A DNA stretch of 64,000 nt from Augochlora pura (Eukaryota > Arthropoda > Insecta > Hymenoptera > Halictidae), in NCBI RefSeq assembly GCF_028453695.1, contig NC_135772.1, positions 10,912,001 through 10,976,000 on the forward strand, in the 5' to 3' direction. The position numbers and the translations under genes were made by a program. Positions 37,301 through 49,451 of this stretch are shown here, one piece after another; position 1 is the first letter of the stretch; each line of letters begins with the position of its first letter. The notes below the pieces were generated by a model. That model did not search any database, had not been told where the DNA came from, and saw nothing but the letters and a program-made list of their open reading frames with translations.

Positions 37301-38502
37301 GACAGTCGATGAACAATCAAAATTATTCTTTCTCAGGTATGGAGCAAGGTAATCATCCTCTTCTCATAGATTTCCTAATTCAAGGCTTTGCAGCAGCTTC
37401 GTAGACCTTTTATGATCATTTTGTAACAACGATCGAACAGTAATAAAATTGGATTCATTTTAAAGCCTGAAGCCTCTGCTACTAAGAAATCTGACCATTC
37501 CGTTTCGTAACTATATCTATAATAGATTTGTAGATTGAAGCTACTCCTTTATTTTTCTATTACAAAAGAATTTATTAGAATTTAGTATTTCCTGCAAATT
37601 AGATTAGTATACTTTTAAACGCATTTAAAATATATTTAAAATACATTCTAATATTTTACATGTCGATTTCACTCGACGACATCCGTTATGAAGAGATTAA
37701 GAATTCTAAAACTAGAAAACTAAAAAATTAGATTTCTGACGGATTGTAGAAGCTCGAAAAAGACACGAAATACAATGAAGAGTCATCTGCGCGGGAATCT
37801 AATAAAAGCTGATGGACGTGGACAATACAGTGGTCTGATAATGATGTCAGTGGCATAGGCAAAATTGAGACTAGGAGAACTGTTTGCCATGAAATTGGAC
37901 TATGAAGATTGTTGCCAGTGTACTTCCTGCAGCATCGCGGTTGATTACCATCCCTTTGCATCGTGCATCAAGAGCGCTCATACTGTTTACAATTTTTGGG
38001 CTATCGACACGTGATAGTCTGATTAAATGACGTCGCACGATATCGAAATGTTTGTTGCAACAACGATACGAGCTACTATATGCAACCTGTGAAACGCAAT
38101 GATCGATACCGTAGTTACTAAAATGTGTAATATGCAACATGGTCACGAAACGAGATGCCCTTCCACTTACTACCGTTTGATATGTGCAATTTTAAGTTGT
38201 CCAGTGAATTCAGTAATATATGATACAAAGTAATGCAGAACAAATTTTCTTCAGAAATATTCTCTTGGATCTGAATAAACCATGAATAATGATAATGTTG
38301 AATTAAAATTATAAAAAGTGTCTGTTGACCACCTCGACATAGATGAAGTTTTAAGCGGCGACTTTCAACAGTTCGATAATAATAACGTTAAATTAAAATT
38401 AAAAACTTAATCCTTTTGATAAAAGTAATATCAAATTAAAATATTCGAAGGTATTTTTCAACTCGTTTGGTAAATTTAATGTCAAGTACAAATAATTAAT
38501 GT
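34314..38502. other. Mostly AT-rich non-coding stretch
   Basis: A CpG-richer block lies at 35440-35940 and the remainder is AT-rich. No transposon ends, RNA genes or convincing exons were found. The minus-strand frame at 37871-38146 has no recognised domain. Confidence 0.5.
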
Positions 38503-38753
38503 TTAACGCGTTCCGTGCCGAGCTGTATTTAGTCGACTTTTCATTCTGGTCAATCGTCGCTTTAAAAATCGATATATTATTTTTATTTATTAAATATTGT
38601 CGATATGACTATGAAGTACACTTATTATGGATCCATTCTTTTGGTGGAAATTAATTCTTCGATTCTAAACTTGCTATAAAATATTTTTTTAACGGGTTAA
38701 ATAGACATTTAAGCGTGTACCACCAGTGGTACACGTGGCACGGAATGTGTTAA
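38503..38753. mobile_element. piggyBac-like TTAA miniature element (251 bp)
   Basis: The left end TTAACGCGTTCCGTGCC and the reverse-complemented right end TTAACACATTCCGTGCC differ at two of 17 positions, with TTAA at 38503-38506 and 38750-38753. Inside the right end lies the palindrome CGTGTACCAC-CA-GTGGTACACG at 38714-38735. The AT-rich interior has no open frame of note. The structure matches the other TTAA elements here, with a different end and palindrome sequence. Confidence 0.8.
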
Positions 38754-40372
38754 TCAAGTAAGGATAATGTTCGATGATCTCGTCGGCAAAGAAGGTGTCA
38801 CCTTAAAATTTGAGATAACGTATCTTTTGGCCCGTTTGGTGGAAGCAGCGATAACAAAGACGCGCCTTAAGCGGTCATCGAATAGACGATTTACCCTATA
38901 AAGCTGGACGCGCGTCGAGCTAGCCGTTGATCTCATTCGAAGGAGGCGCGAAATGCCGGAAATAACATCGGCGCGAGGCGGCGCGGCCTAATTGGGACCC
39001 CCGACCCGGGCAATAGATCGCAACAGAATTGGACAATGGAGGGTTGCTGGTGCCGTTAGCGCTGTCTCTTCGAGTGGCCAACCCGAGGTTAATAGCGTTG
39101 CAGCGGCGTGGCCGTGGAACGTTCGCAACCGGTGCATTGCTTTATCGGGCATAGTCCTGGTACAATTTCGCGGAGGATATCTCGCATTAAGGCCGGTTCG
39201 GCCGACTATATTACAGCATAATGGCGGGCCATACGTGTTGCCACGTGCTCGCTTCATCGCGCATCGCGTTGTTACGTGAGCTACGGCAAATTGACGGACT
39301 GCGCGTGAGTTTGTTGCCGGTCGCCTTCTCCAGATGACTTGCTAACTTGTAACGTCGCCTGTTTCAACCGCCCTAAATCCTCGATGAATGGTCTCCCGGC
39401 GTCTGCACTCCGTAGTCCCGTTACCTATTTACTACTTGCGTCAACTAAACGTTGCCTTCGATTTTAGACGAGTCGCGATCATTCCGAGTATTGTCAGAGT
39501 TATTATCATCACATTATTACTACCAGTATTATACTGTTATTACTATACTACTATTATTATCACATATCATTATTATTTTTATCAGATTAATTATCACACT
39601 TTAATGTGTTATAAACGGAGAGTCGAAACAATAGTTACATTTGTACCATTATTAAGAATAAAATCAGTAGCAAAATCGTTTTTATTGCCCAAGTTGATGC
39701 CACTAGTTGCAAAATGTAAAAGAAATTGTTAGAATACCATGTAGTTAAACAATTTTAATATTTTAGTGACACATAATAATTATGATAACTGAACCAGATT
39801 TTCGTTGCTGATAGTTGCTGCGAATTCTATTTCAATCGCATCTATATTAATTTTGAAGAGAATTCGGAACGATTATTAGTGATAGAAATTTATTTTTGTT
39901 ATTCGTAAGCGTCATAAAAAAAAGCTAAAACAACGTTCTTGTTCCTCTAAGGAACGAAATAATAAAAGGAAGCATAACAGTTAAACAATTTAATCGCTAC
40001 CATTAACGATTATTGAACTTTACCAACATAAAGTAAACCTCTCAAATTGCCAATGAAATTACAAAAAGCTCTAAAATCATTGAAGTGAACATGTAGCACA
40101 AATACGAGACATAAGTTGCAGTTGTTAGGTCGCTTCCAAAATTTGCAGACATTTTCGCAGCGAGCGTCACACGATCGGAGGATGCGAAACTAGAAAAATA
40201 GAATATCGAAAAATAAGGGCCACCAAATTGTCGATGGAAAATGTTGGAATGTAACGTTTTAGGGTTGATGGCTCATTTGCATCATTGTCAAGATTTTCCG
40301 CTTTAAGATCGTTATTATAACAATGAACTTGGGGGATTTACTTTAAACTGGATACTAGAGGCAACCGAAGAA
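38754..40372. other. Non-coding stretch; CpG-rich 38880-39400
   Basis: The CpG-rich block carries frames open on both strands (38992-39279 plus, 38988-39257 minus), a typical chance pattern, with no domain. From 39500 the sequence is AT-rich with ATT-type low complexity near 39500-39600. Confidence 0.5.
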
Positions 40373-40600
40373 TCTCATTTTCCATGTAAGCGAAACTGGG
40401 TGGCTGAACCATGACCCGCTTTCCAATTAAGTTTTCAAGCAATTACATTTTCTGTTCCGTTCGCCGCCGGCGGACTCTGCTTAATCACGGATTTCATTGG
40501 CCGCGACGAGTTACCTTTGCAAAGCGGCTTGTTCCAGCTCGTTTAAGGTAAGCTCTAACTCCTTATCGTGAATTAGCCTAACTCGCCCCGCCAGGAAATT
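40373..40600 (+). repeat. Dispersed repeat, copy A (partner at 51290)
   Basis: This segment aligns along its length with 51290-51555 in the same orientation. Shared blocks include ATTTTCCA, AAGCGAAACTGGGT, ACC-TGACCCG, ATTACATTT-CTGTTCCGTTCG, ATTGGCCG and TCGTTTA, in the same order with small indels. No terminal inverted repeats, poly-A tail or coding frame explain it. It could be an uncharacterised repeat family or a duplicated regulatory block. Confidence 0.6.
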
Positions 40601-42779
40601 ATGTTGATATATAACGTTGGTCGGAGCAGCGACCAGGATGTTGTGCCGACAGTCCTTGCTTAGGATTTAATTAGGCTAACTTCTGTTGGCTGGTTCCGGG
40701 AAACAACGCGCCCTTACCACGTTATTTCGAAAGCCTAATTTTTTCAGAGACTTTTATTTCTCGTTGGTTATATAAAAAACACAATTTTCGTTCTAATCGT
40801 ACCTGATTTAACTATTTTATTCGTTTCCTTTGCTCGGCGGTCTAACACACGCAACAAACAATAATCTTTTGACAGCATTGGATCCGCAGGTAAACGGTGA
40901 AGCGTTAAAAATATCGAAGATCGTAATGCAGCACGCCAGAAATGCGGCATTTGAAAATCTATAGCTCCTGCATTTTTACGAATTCTACGGAAATACTTTG
41001 TAATTGGATTTATAGAATTTGAATACAAGAAGCTGGGCTTGGATTTTTTGGCGCTTAATGATTATTATTTCTGTCGAAAATAAAGTGTTATTGGAGGGAG
41101 GTGCGAGATGGTATTTGTAGACAGTGTAGGAAAGAGATTGTTACTTAGTGGTTCAAAGATTCACGAATCGCGTTTCCACAGACAGCTTGAAAAAACTGAT
41201 CCAACTTAACTTTATTTTATGTTTCAGGTAAGCCTGTGAAGCAAAATCAGTAACAAGATCAGCTACGAAAGTCGGGTAAGGAAGACATAAGACAATCTGT
41301 TCCGCTTGTCCTTTGACCTGATCGATACCGACCCGACCTGTTCGTTCTTTCATATTTCGTTGCTTCTGATAGGAAAATCCTTCAAAGTACTTATCTGAAT
41401 ATTTTTGGGGAACGAGATAACTTCTGAATTCTGCTAACATGAGTTCAACGGTTATTAAAGTTATTTTAAAAATAAGGTTTACTCGATATTGCATGTTTCA
41501 TTAGAAAATGCATTTCTTTTTAACTATATTTTCTTGAATGAAGGTTTTTTCTTACAAACTGTTACTAAAATCAAATTACAAGATACGTAATTAATTTTAT
41601 CTTGTTCTCTGTGGTCCACTAATGATTACGATTAAAACGCAATACGTAGGTATGCTTCCTCTAGCTTTAACAATTCGCGACATCAAGCACTATATTTACA
41701 TTTAAAGCGACGTTATTTGAAGTATTATTTCAACCAACGATGTTCCTGTATTTCATAACTACTGTCAGGCTCGCGGTTACTTCTGAAAAAAAACACGTAT
41801 TTGAAATATTATTTCGAACGGATCGATATTATTTTGATTATTTGAAACTTCTTATTTTCATTTGAAATATAATTCAGCCAGTTCTCATCCGTCCTTCGAA
41901 TAATGGAGACTGACTTACCAGCTCGTAGACTGCGAGGATTACCTGGCTGAACTGTTCGCATAAACGAGGTTCTGCCGAATCTGCAGCGCACTCAGCAAGT
42001 TCCGCAAAGCAGCAGTGTGAACGCTGTCAAAGCGATCGCGCCAAGTTTTCTGGACGCTGCTGCATATTGAATACCTGGATCGATAGAGTCCGAAATTCCA
42101 TCGGGCCACGAGTTGGATCTAGCCGGATCCTCGGCCGGATTAATCGTGGATAACTATGGCTTTGGAATCTTAGCCTCGGCACCGTAAAGCTGAGATTGAG
42201 CGGGTAGGAGGAAACCGGTGAGATGGCGAGGCGATGGGCGCGGGGGAGGAATTGGCTGCGCTTTATCTGTAGTTCACCGACGTTCGAAAGGAGGCTACGC
42301 TGAAAGGGTGAAACGCCACGTGGAGGGGCTGCCGTGAAAGGTGGCAGCTCGGGTGTATTGCTCGGGGTTCGCGAGGCGCAGGAAACGCCGTAGCCGGGGC
42401 GTGAAAGCAAACCGGCGACTTAATAACGGTATTTAACGTCGCGCGAACTTTATAAACTTTGCTTAATCCCCGCCGACAAATCCGTCGCTCCCCGTTTTTC
42501 CCTCTGCAGATTCTCCGCGGATTTTCCGTGTTCGACTCGTCGCATAGCAACGTCCGCGCGTGGCGATTGATGAACCTTGAGGCGGGGAGAGCGTGAATCG
42601 TTCAGGCGGACCACGAGAACTTATGCAAATATGACGATTTCCCTTGTTATTTCAAAAGACCTGAGGAAATAGGATTCGAACTGGTCACGTGGACAATTTT
42701 TATACCCCATAGTGGACCGTAATCGGAGTCCGAATCTATTGAAAGAATTTTTCCTGTCAAAGAAGTCGGTGAAGCGATT
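40601..42779. other. Non-coding stretch; CpG-rich 41900-42620
   Basis: AT-rich to about 41850, then CpG-rich to 42620. Apart from the candidate minus-strand exon at 41943-42059, no feature is supported. Frames at 42027-42410 and 42263-42550 on the minus strand overlap and lack domains. Confidence 0.5.
41943..42059 (-). CDS. Candidate internal coding exon (117 nt), unidentified
   Basis: On the minus strand a TTCAATATGCAG acceptor-like site precedes 38 complete codons open in a single frame (SVQKTWRDRFDSVHTAALR, then NLLSALQIRQNLVYANSSA), followed by AG and a GTAATC donor. The length is a multiple of three, with phase 2 at both sides. A stronger donor (CTG before GTAAGTCAG, near 41919) lies 24 bases further on but would need another frame. 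The peptide is helix-like and not recognised. The acceptor lacks a strong pyrimidine tract, and the candidate at 24039 lies on the opposite strand, so at most one could belong to a given gene. Confidence 0.25.
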
Positions 42780-42999
42780 TTAACCGTTTGGCCTATAACC
42801 ACGAGTCTGACTCGTGGTGAAAAATTTGTGCCATAAACGAAAGCCACGAGTCAAACTCGTGGTAAACAATTTTTTTTGGTACACATTTTGCGCCAGTTCA
42901 GGTACGCGGCTGAACAGATGAATGGCACGGCGCGCGACCGATTCTCTTGTTTACTATAGCTCGCGCAATTGGCAGATATCGTGTAGGCCAAGGGGTTAA
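42780..42999. mobile_element. piggyBac-like TTAA miniature element (220 bp) with twin palindromes
   Basis: The left end TTAACCGTTTGGCCTA and the reverse-complemented right end TTAACCCCTTGGCCTA differ at two of 16 positions, with TTAA at 42780-42783 and 42996-42999. Two related palindromes lie inside the left half: ACCACGAGTC-T-GACTCGTGGT (split at its centre T, 42798-42818) and CCACGAGT-CAA-ACTCGTGG (42844-42862). No transposase frame. Likely relatives are the decayed end at 15075 and the solo end at 51030. Confidence 0.75.
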
Positions 43000-43085
43000 A
43001 TACATTTTTGAGTACTTGTATTCGCTTGCCTCAGTAATTAAATGACCTCAAAAACAACCCCCCTTTTAACGACTTTTCATTTTTG

Positions 43086-43105
43086 GGACACCATGTATGC
43101 ATGTA
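43086..43105 (-). mobile_element. Single mariner/Tc1-like terminal repeat
   Basis: Read on the minus strand this is TACATGGTGTCCCAAAAATG, close to the TACAGGGTGTCCCAAAA-type end of several mariner/Tc1-superfamily elements, with TA at the border. No partner repeat was found within reach, so the element is truncated or the match is chance. It lies about 90 bp beyond a TTAA element. Confidence 0.3.
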
Positions 43106-44850
43106 TATTGCAAGACAAACTAAATGTTTCTCTAGGATGCGTTAACTGATACGCGTGTGTCCATAAGATATCGTCATCCGCAGTGCTAAATTACTATGTA
43201 TCGCAAAGACTAATGGGGCAATTGATCGTCGAATGATTGACTTAGTAAGCGGTCGCTTTTGAGGATTCAGTGTGGCAACGATGCGCCTCGGTGGACACTA
43301 CGTGAATTGAATCAGCGCAGTAATCTCGATCAAATGTGATCGGCGTCTGCAGTCGCATGGTCGGATACTACCACCACAGTCGTGTTACACAGTCGATGTA
43401 TACCGATCCTTTCTGATTGTCCCAATATCCAGGTAGCTAATGCAAAGCGAGTTCTGTCCTTAATGATCGTCTTGTGAATGGGTTTGCCTTACGCCGGAGA
43501 ATATTAAGATTATCTTTGCTCTGGGGAGCGCCAGAGAAAATATTCTGCCCTGTGGCAAGCCATAGAGCTCGGATATGTATTTAATATGTTAATTATAATT
43601 CCTCAAAGACCCGAGATATTTCAAGGGAAATGCTTTCATCTGCGCGCGTGCGTATAAATGAAATTTAAGTGCAGAAAACGCAATGAGATTGAATCAAGTA
43701 CAACGTTCACTTCAGTGTTAATAATATCGTGCATGTAATATTTAAGAGTAATATTTAACTCTCAAGGGCATAACTTTTTCTTTAAATTAGAACGCTTTAA
43801 TACCACCACGAAAATTAAACTTTTGTACATCATGCGCGCATCTTTTAATTTCATGTTTATTATACGTAGCATTGCATTTCTATAACTGTATACATTTAAA
43901 AATTCAAGCGAGATAGATTCAGTAATTAACTCTATTTTATACAAGATATCCATAATTAACTTTATATAAATGGGTTCAAGATAAAAGCCGCACGAACCTT
44001 ACTTTGAATAAATTCTTAAAAATAAATTCGAACACTTTTTAAATAAAGAATGTTACGGAACTATATTGATTCCTGATGTTTACTATAATGAGACTCGTAT
44101 AATCGGTATAAAATCAGCACGCGTTCAGATTGTGTTAGACCTCGTTGGAACTAGTCTAAAACAAGTCATTGACCGAACAATAACCTATTGCGAACATGCC
44201 GTAGTAAACGACCGACAAGGACGGCTAATGAATCAGATAAAGAGCCGGTCAAGTTAATTGCATGTCCGACGAGCACCTTATCGGGAATAATTGCAGGACT
44301 AATCAAGAATTAACGTCGATAGCTCGGCGCCTACTGCGGAGGCAGATAATTGCCCTACTTCGGATTGCATAGTGCAGACCAGGAACGAAAATGAAAACTT
44401 AACTTTAGAGTACGATTAGTTATCTGACATTACTTAACCGCGGTATTTTTCATTTCCAAGTAATGTTTATGATATTAACGAAAAATGGATGCCGAGGTAA
44501 GTAAGCCGGGGCATTTATTTTTTTAAATCTTGAATTATTTATAAAACTGCAATAAACGATAAAAAAATTGCTTTTATACAATGAAATAAAAAATATAATG
44601 ATATTACACGTATAATCCACAATCGTTCAAGAAAGAACATAAAATCTTACGTAGAATGTTTGCAAGTTTGTGGAATAGCACGTTCGTGACATAGGAAGAT
44701 GAAAGCCGCGTAATCTCGGATCACAAATGAATTTCAATCTGCGGGTGTCAGGTACAGAACACTGCCATAGGACATCATCGACATCTTGTCTCTCATATCC
44801 GTATAAGCAACTAGGTACATCTACCACACAGATTTTAATCATTATGAATA

Positions 44851-45094
44851 TTAACACCATGTCACCAGCGTACATAGTGACATTCATTATACATATGTAT
44901 CGTATCAAATACATCGTATCCTCTTACAAAATATGATGAAAATTTCGTCAAATAGAAGATAGATATTCCCCAAATTTCATACTACGTGTTACGATTTTAA
45001 ATGGCGTCATTCATGAATTGATTTCGATGTTCTTCACGCGAGATAAAAAATCGTGATCGTCCCGCATGTACGACACTGATAGCAAACGTGTTAA
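44851..45094. mobile_element. Possible degenerate TTAA miniature element (244 bp)
   Basis: The left end starts TTAACACCATGTCACCAGCG and the reverse-complemented right end starts TTAACACGTTTGCTATCAGT. They share TTAACAC and scattered later positions, including CGTACAT at a similar distance. TTAA sits at both borders (44851-44854 and 45091-45094). The similarity is too weak to be sure. Confidence 0.25.
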
Positions 45095-45342
45095 TCGCAT
45101 GTTGGAACAGTATTTTAGCATAATACGTATAATGTAATGATTTAGAGTTACATATTTGCAATGTTTCTTTCACTGTCTGTAACTTCCGGCCCGGGGCCTG
45201 TTGTACGCAGCGGGTGCAGCACGGCTTCGAGCAACAGAAGTGGCTTCCTGGCCTAGAAATCGTACGCGTGCGACACTTCGCGACGCGGAAATACAATTAT
45301 CCGATAATGTGTCGCGCGACGAAACGACCCCGAGCTCGGCGG

Positions 45343-45361
45343 CGTCGTCGTCGTCGTCGTC
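45343..45361. repeat. (GTC)n microsatellite
   Basis: Six GTC units in a CpG-rich block. Frames through it read as poly-Ser or poly-Arg and are not called. Confidence 0.85.
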
Positions 45362-48010
45362 ATTGGGTTCGCGAAGACGTATTGTTCGAGCTTATGATCG
45401 GAATTTAGGTCAGTGAATCGCGTGCGGCTCTCCGCTGCGGTTCCCGCAACCAATCAACTCCAATCCAGTTCCCGTTCCAGTTCCCGCTCCCGTTCGCATT
45501 CGCGTGGACTTGATTTCTTAACTCTGGCGACGATCTTCGCGGGCACGCTTAACCGGCAGTTCCCGTCGTGCAGCTCTAATCCCGTGACGGCGATCTACGG
45601 ATTCGAGCCGCGGCAAGGAGGAAAATTCGAGCGAGACCGTTCGCGATACAGAGCTGGCACGCGATCAAACGATATCCATCCCCGCCCCGGCTCGGCTTAA
45701 CTTATTTTCTGTGTTACCGGTGTATTGTCCACGCCGACGGACTTTCTTCGGCTGCCCGGCTGCGGAAATGGCCGCGAGTAATCGAGACTTCCACCGCGTG
45801 AATGTGGAAGCGGCGGAACGGGATTAGGTTTTAACGCGGCGTCGTTTAATTCGACCGTTTGCGTTCGGCCCGATTAACTTCCCTCCTCGCGTTCCCGGTT
45901 TTGTTCGCGTTCCAACCTTTCTGGAAATCGCTTCGCGATCTAGAACAAGCAGGGCACGCCCATCGCCCGCGATCGCGATCATTCAAGGGTTCTGCTGCGA
46001 GTGTACCGCGGTCTTTTGACGGTGATGTGTTTCAGAGAACACGTCGGAGATAGGTGAACCTATTCTGTCCCTGGTGTCACCATTTTCATGTTTCATAGTA
46101 TATTATGAAATGTAAGGACAGACCAAAAATACAAAAGAGCCAGTCTGTCCAGCACATATGGTACATACATGTTTTCTTTTATTTTCAGGAAAATATTTAG
46201 GAAACGAAATTGTCTGCCTCTTATTATAATTGATTTCTTATAGTAGAGTCAATTTGGCACAAGAGGGACGCATTACGAATAAAGTGTAAAAGTGTTGGGT
46301 ACTTCGTGCTGTAAAGTAGTCAACGTTGCTGTTCCATTAGGGAGTGCATGAGAAAATTGCTCTGTTTAAGCTACGATTGCAGCAGACTTTTTGTTAGCAG
46401 CTACGTATGCAACATAAGTGCTGTTACCTGTGACACGTTGTACAGAAGCATATCTAAGACCAGAGGTCTAGCCTTTATCGCCGTCTATAAAAAAAGAACC
46501 TATGGAATCAATCATTTAAAGCAGAGTCCGCTCGTGAGCCAACCGTAGTTCTAAAAGAGGGCAGCTTTTCTTTTCAACGCGACATTACCGTGCAACGCCC
46601 GCAGCAGTCCATCGGTGTTCAAAGTGACCCGGTCGTAAATTATCGTCTCTCGACCTAGAGGCTAGGAACTAGCATCGAGTCTAGCTTCCCCGCATTGCCG
46701 CAGAACTATAGAACTCTGGATGGATGAATATCGCAGGTCACGATATAAATGTTTCGCGAGATCGCCGTTGAATTCTAGGTGGGCGAATGAGTGCAACACG
46801 TTTCACCCTTTGATTACGAAAAGCATATATGTATACAAAGTCCACCAATGTGTACGAAAGGCGTAAATATATATACCATTCACATTTTGTGCACACCTTC
46901 GCCGTTGCACCAATTTATCGTTGCTTTAAACGCGTTAAATGATTCACAGCGACTGACTTGTCCATTTCACTTTATTATTATCAAGGGTTCTGCCCGAGAG
47001 TGCGACGTTAACAATCGAAGAACGAGAATTTATTAGGAAGTAACGCAGAGCATGGTTCGAACGATCTGTATGGATACTTGATACCGATTGGTAGGCATAC
47101 ATATGTTTTTCGAGAACGACGTATATGCCTAGCTAGATGATGAGATAGAAGTGACACAGATCCTACAGTAAGAGATCAATAAGCAACGTCCAGCATACTG
47201 AATGACGACTAGTCATTTTCGGCGATCTGATTCGCTAATGGGTTGGTCCATTGGTATACGACAGGCGGCTGACATTGATGCGTCGGTTTAGGCTGACATC
47301 AAACATCGCGATAAACACCGTACGCAGGGTGACTGGAATCGAACCGAAGCGTCGCCGAATTAGAGACGTCTGATTCCGTTGCACCAGATCCCCGAAGCCC
47401 CACAAAATTACAAAGCAGGTTACAAAGCAATTCCCCTATGATCCTCTTAATGCAGTCAGGAGTGGCAAGTTCGGTGGACCGGGACAAAGCTATCAGAATC
47501 CCGCCAATCCTGCGGATGCATTCGAACAGTACGGTTCCAGGTTGGGAATTTGGGTCGCTCGGGAGGAAAATCCATACGCGGACCTCCGAGGAGAAAAATC
47601 GGCTATTGGTAGCTGCGGAGAGGAATGGGGGAGTCTAATGAATTTGCATTCTGGCTACGGCTCCCTTTAATTTCGCGTGTCGCGACCGGGGAGACGACCG
47701 GCGACCGGCGACCGGCCTGGCGACGTGTCTCGGTCCTCTGACTCGTAATTTTCAGGCAATATTTGCGGAATACGGCGCCGAGCGTGCCACGACCCCACTG
47801 CGAAAGTGGGTTAGGTTAGGGCAATTGTGACGTCACTCTGCGGCAACCTAGTTACGTCCTCTACCCCTTGTGCCACGACCCGGCATCACCGCGGATACTT
47901 ATAGACAACACTGCAGTAAACTGGCGAGCTGTCCTGTCGGCGATCATCCTTTTTCGTCGAGTCAGGACCCGGCAGCAGACCTCGGCTTAATGGGATCGTC
48001 ATCTTCTTAC

Positions 48011-48119
48011 CGAGCCAATCGCTTAGCGTAGATATTTTGCTTCGGTATTTTATTTGTATTCCAGATACTACACTCAGGATTACTCGGAGCAGTTCGTGTT
48101 CCATTTCATACATGTTCAT
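48011..48119 (-). CDS. Candidate first coding exon, unidentified
   Basis: On the minus strand an A-rich leader precedes ATG at 48119, with further in-frame ATGs shortly after. The open frame (MNMYEMEHELLRVILSVV, then SGIQIKYRSKISTLSDWL) reaches a GTAAGAAG donor after CTCG, giving 36 codons plus one base. The frame stays open past the donor to 47886, so the splice site is not forced by a stop. No domain or signal peptide is recognised, and no upstream promoter was noticed. Low confidence. Confidence 0.2.
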
Positions 48120-49403
48120 GTTTTTTACGGCTGTTCACAAGTTTGAAAAGCGTGCATCTATTTTATCCAGATACCATGGACAATTTTCTCATAAATAATC
48201 ATTATTTATATTCTTTCATCTTTACGTTTTATTTCGTCTTGGACTTCGAATATTTTCAACATCTTAAAATTTACAAATACATTTTAGTTTCTACAAATAT
48301 TATGATTAAACAGCAAAGTACGCATCACGAGAATGCTCATCGTAGTACAAACTATTGTCATTTCTTCGTGACGACTATGCACTTCAAAAAATGTTAATTT
48401 TTTAATAAAGTGTATGAACCGTTATACATTATAATTTTCAACTTTCAGTTCATATAAAATCAATTTTTTTTCCATTTTGAATTTCCAATTGAAATATCAG
48501 CTTATAATTGCCGGCTATGAATTATATCAAATTCGTATAGCAGAAATTCTTTGGAAGTGAATATCGTGATACAGATTGCATGCGCCTCCCGCAACGAGCC
48601 CTTAAGATGGCAAATGGATGCTTTGACTGTTTGAGCACTACGAGATTAATGCATATTTTCTAATTTGAAGTATCGATACTTTTACATAAACTATATTTTG
48701 TGCTGCAAAATTTCTCGTTGACGAAGGATACAGCAATTCGTTTAAAATTAGCCCGTTAGGAAAATTAGCGTTTAAAATTAACACTACAGCTTTAACGAAT
48801 ACGTGAACAGTTCGTGGTCAATTTTCTCACGCACATGACAATAGACTATGGTAAAACATATCGACTTTCTCTTACAATATTGCCTACCGTGGCTTCTGCC
48901 AGATTAAAAACAGGATGGAACTATTGTTGGAATTGATTGAAGTTTTTACCTGCCGTCACGACTACTAATTTGGAAGACACGTATTTTAACATTGATAATT
49001 TGATCTCAATGTGGTATTTAAACCTGATATTTCGAAAGAAAATTGAACTAGTGTCTGCGATTCGAACGAAGCAACGAGAATTGAGTTTGCATGATAATAT
49101 TACATCACAAAATGTTCTTTTCGGTACCGTGACAATCTTCATTAAGATATGAATAGGCAAATTAAACATAAATTTTATAGCGTTCAATAAAAACGAATCC
49201 AGAAATATTTTTCTGCTTCTGAATTCATTCTAAAAATATTTTCATCACAATGGTGAATAGTGCCAGCTGTAACATAGCGCACCATATGTTGGTTAGCAAA
49301 TAAAAATACCAAACTCGGCTCTTTCTACTATTGCTAAAGGACATCGCAGGTGTATTTGTATCTGAAATTGAAAACCACGATACTTTTTTAAAATATTAGA
49401 AAC

Positions 49404-49411
49404 AGAGAGAA

Positions 49412-49449
<38 letters not shown>
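49404..49449. repeat. (GA)n microsatellite
   Basis: AG units with AAAG interruptions near the left end. The minus-strand Ser/Leu-rich frame across it is an artefact. Confidence 0.9.

Positions 49450-49451
<2 letters not shown>

Larger units (their letters stand above)
43107..47885. other. Non-coding stretch; CpG-rich 45180-46040 and 47300-47885
   Basis: AT-rich to 45150 with a possible degenerate TTAA element at 44851-45094. The next block is CpG-rich with a GTC repeat and a hexamer-like GTTCCC/CTCCC array near 45465-45500 that reads SSSRSSSRSRSHS in one frame. CpG-rich DNA returns at 47300, with three GACCGGC-type units at about 47690-47720 and a GTGCCACGACCC motif present twice near 47790 and 47870. 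No gene is recognised. Confidence 0.5.

Noticed and set aside
42671..42681. GGATTCGAACT resembling a reverse tRNA B box
   Set aside because: Flanking bases do not form a T stem and no A box or acceptor stem is present.
46024..46051. 18 nt microexon-like segment between TGTGTTTCAG and GTGAACC
   Set aside because: Segments this short between AG and GT are expected by chance; no flanking exons.
47340..47351. GGAATCGAACCG resembling a tRNA T arm on the minus strand
   Set aside because: The five-base stem does not pair and no cloverleaf can be drawn.
47810..47820. TTAGGTTAGG, an insect telomere-like unit
   Set aside because: Only two units in unique sequence; too short to indicate telomeric repeat.
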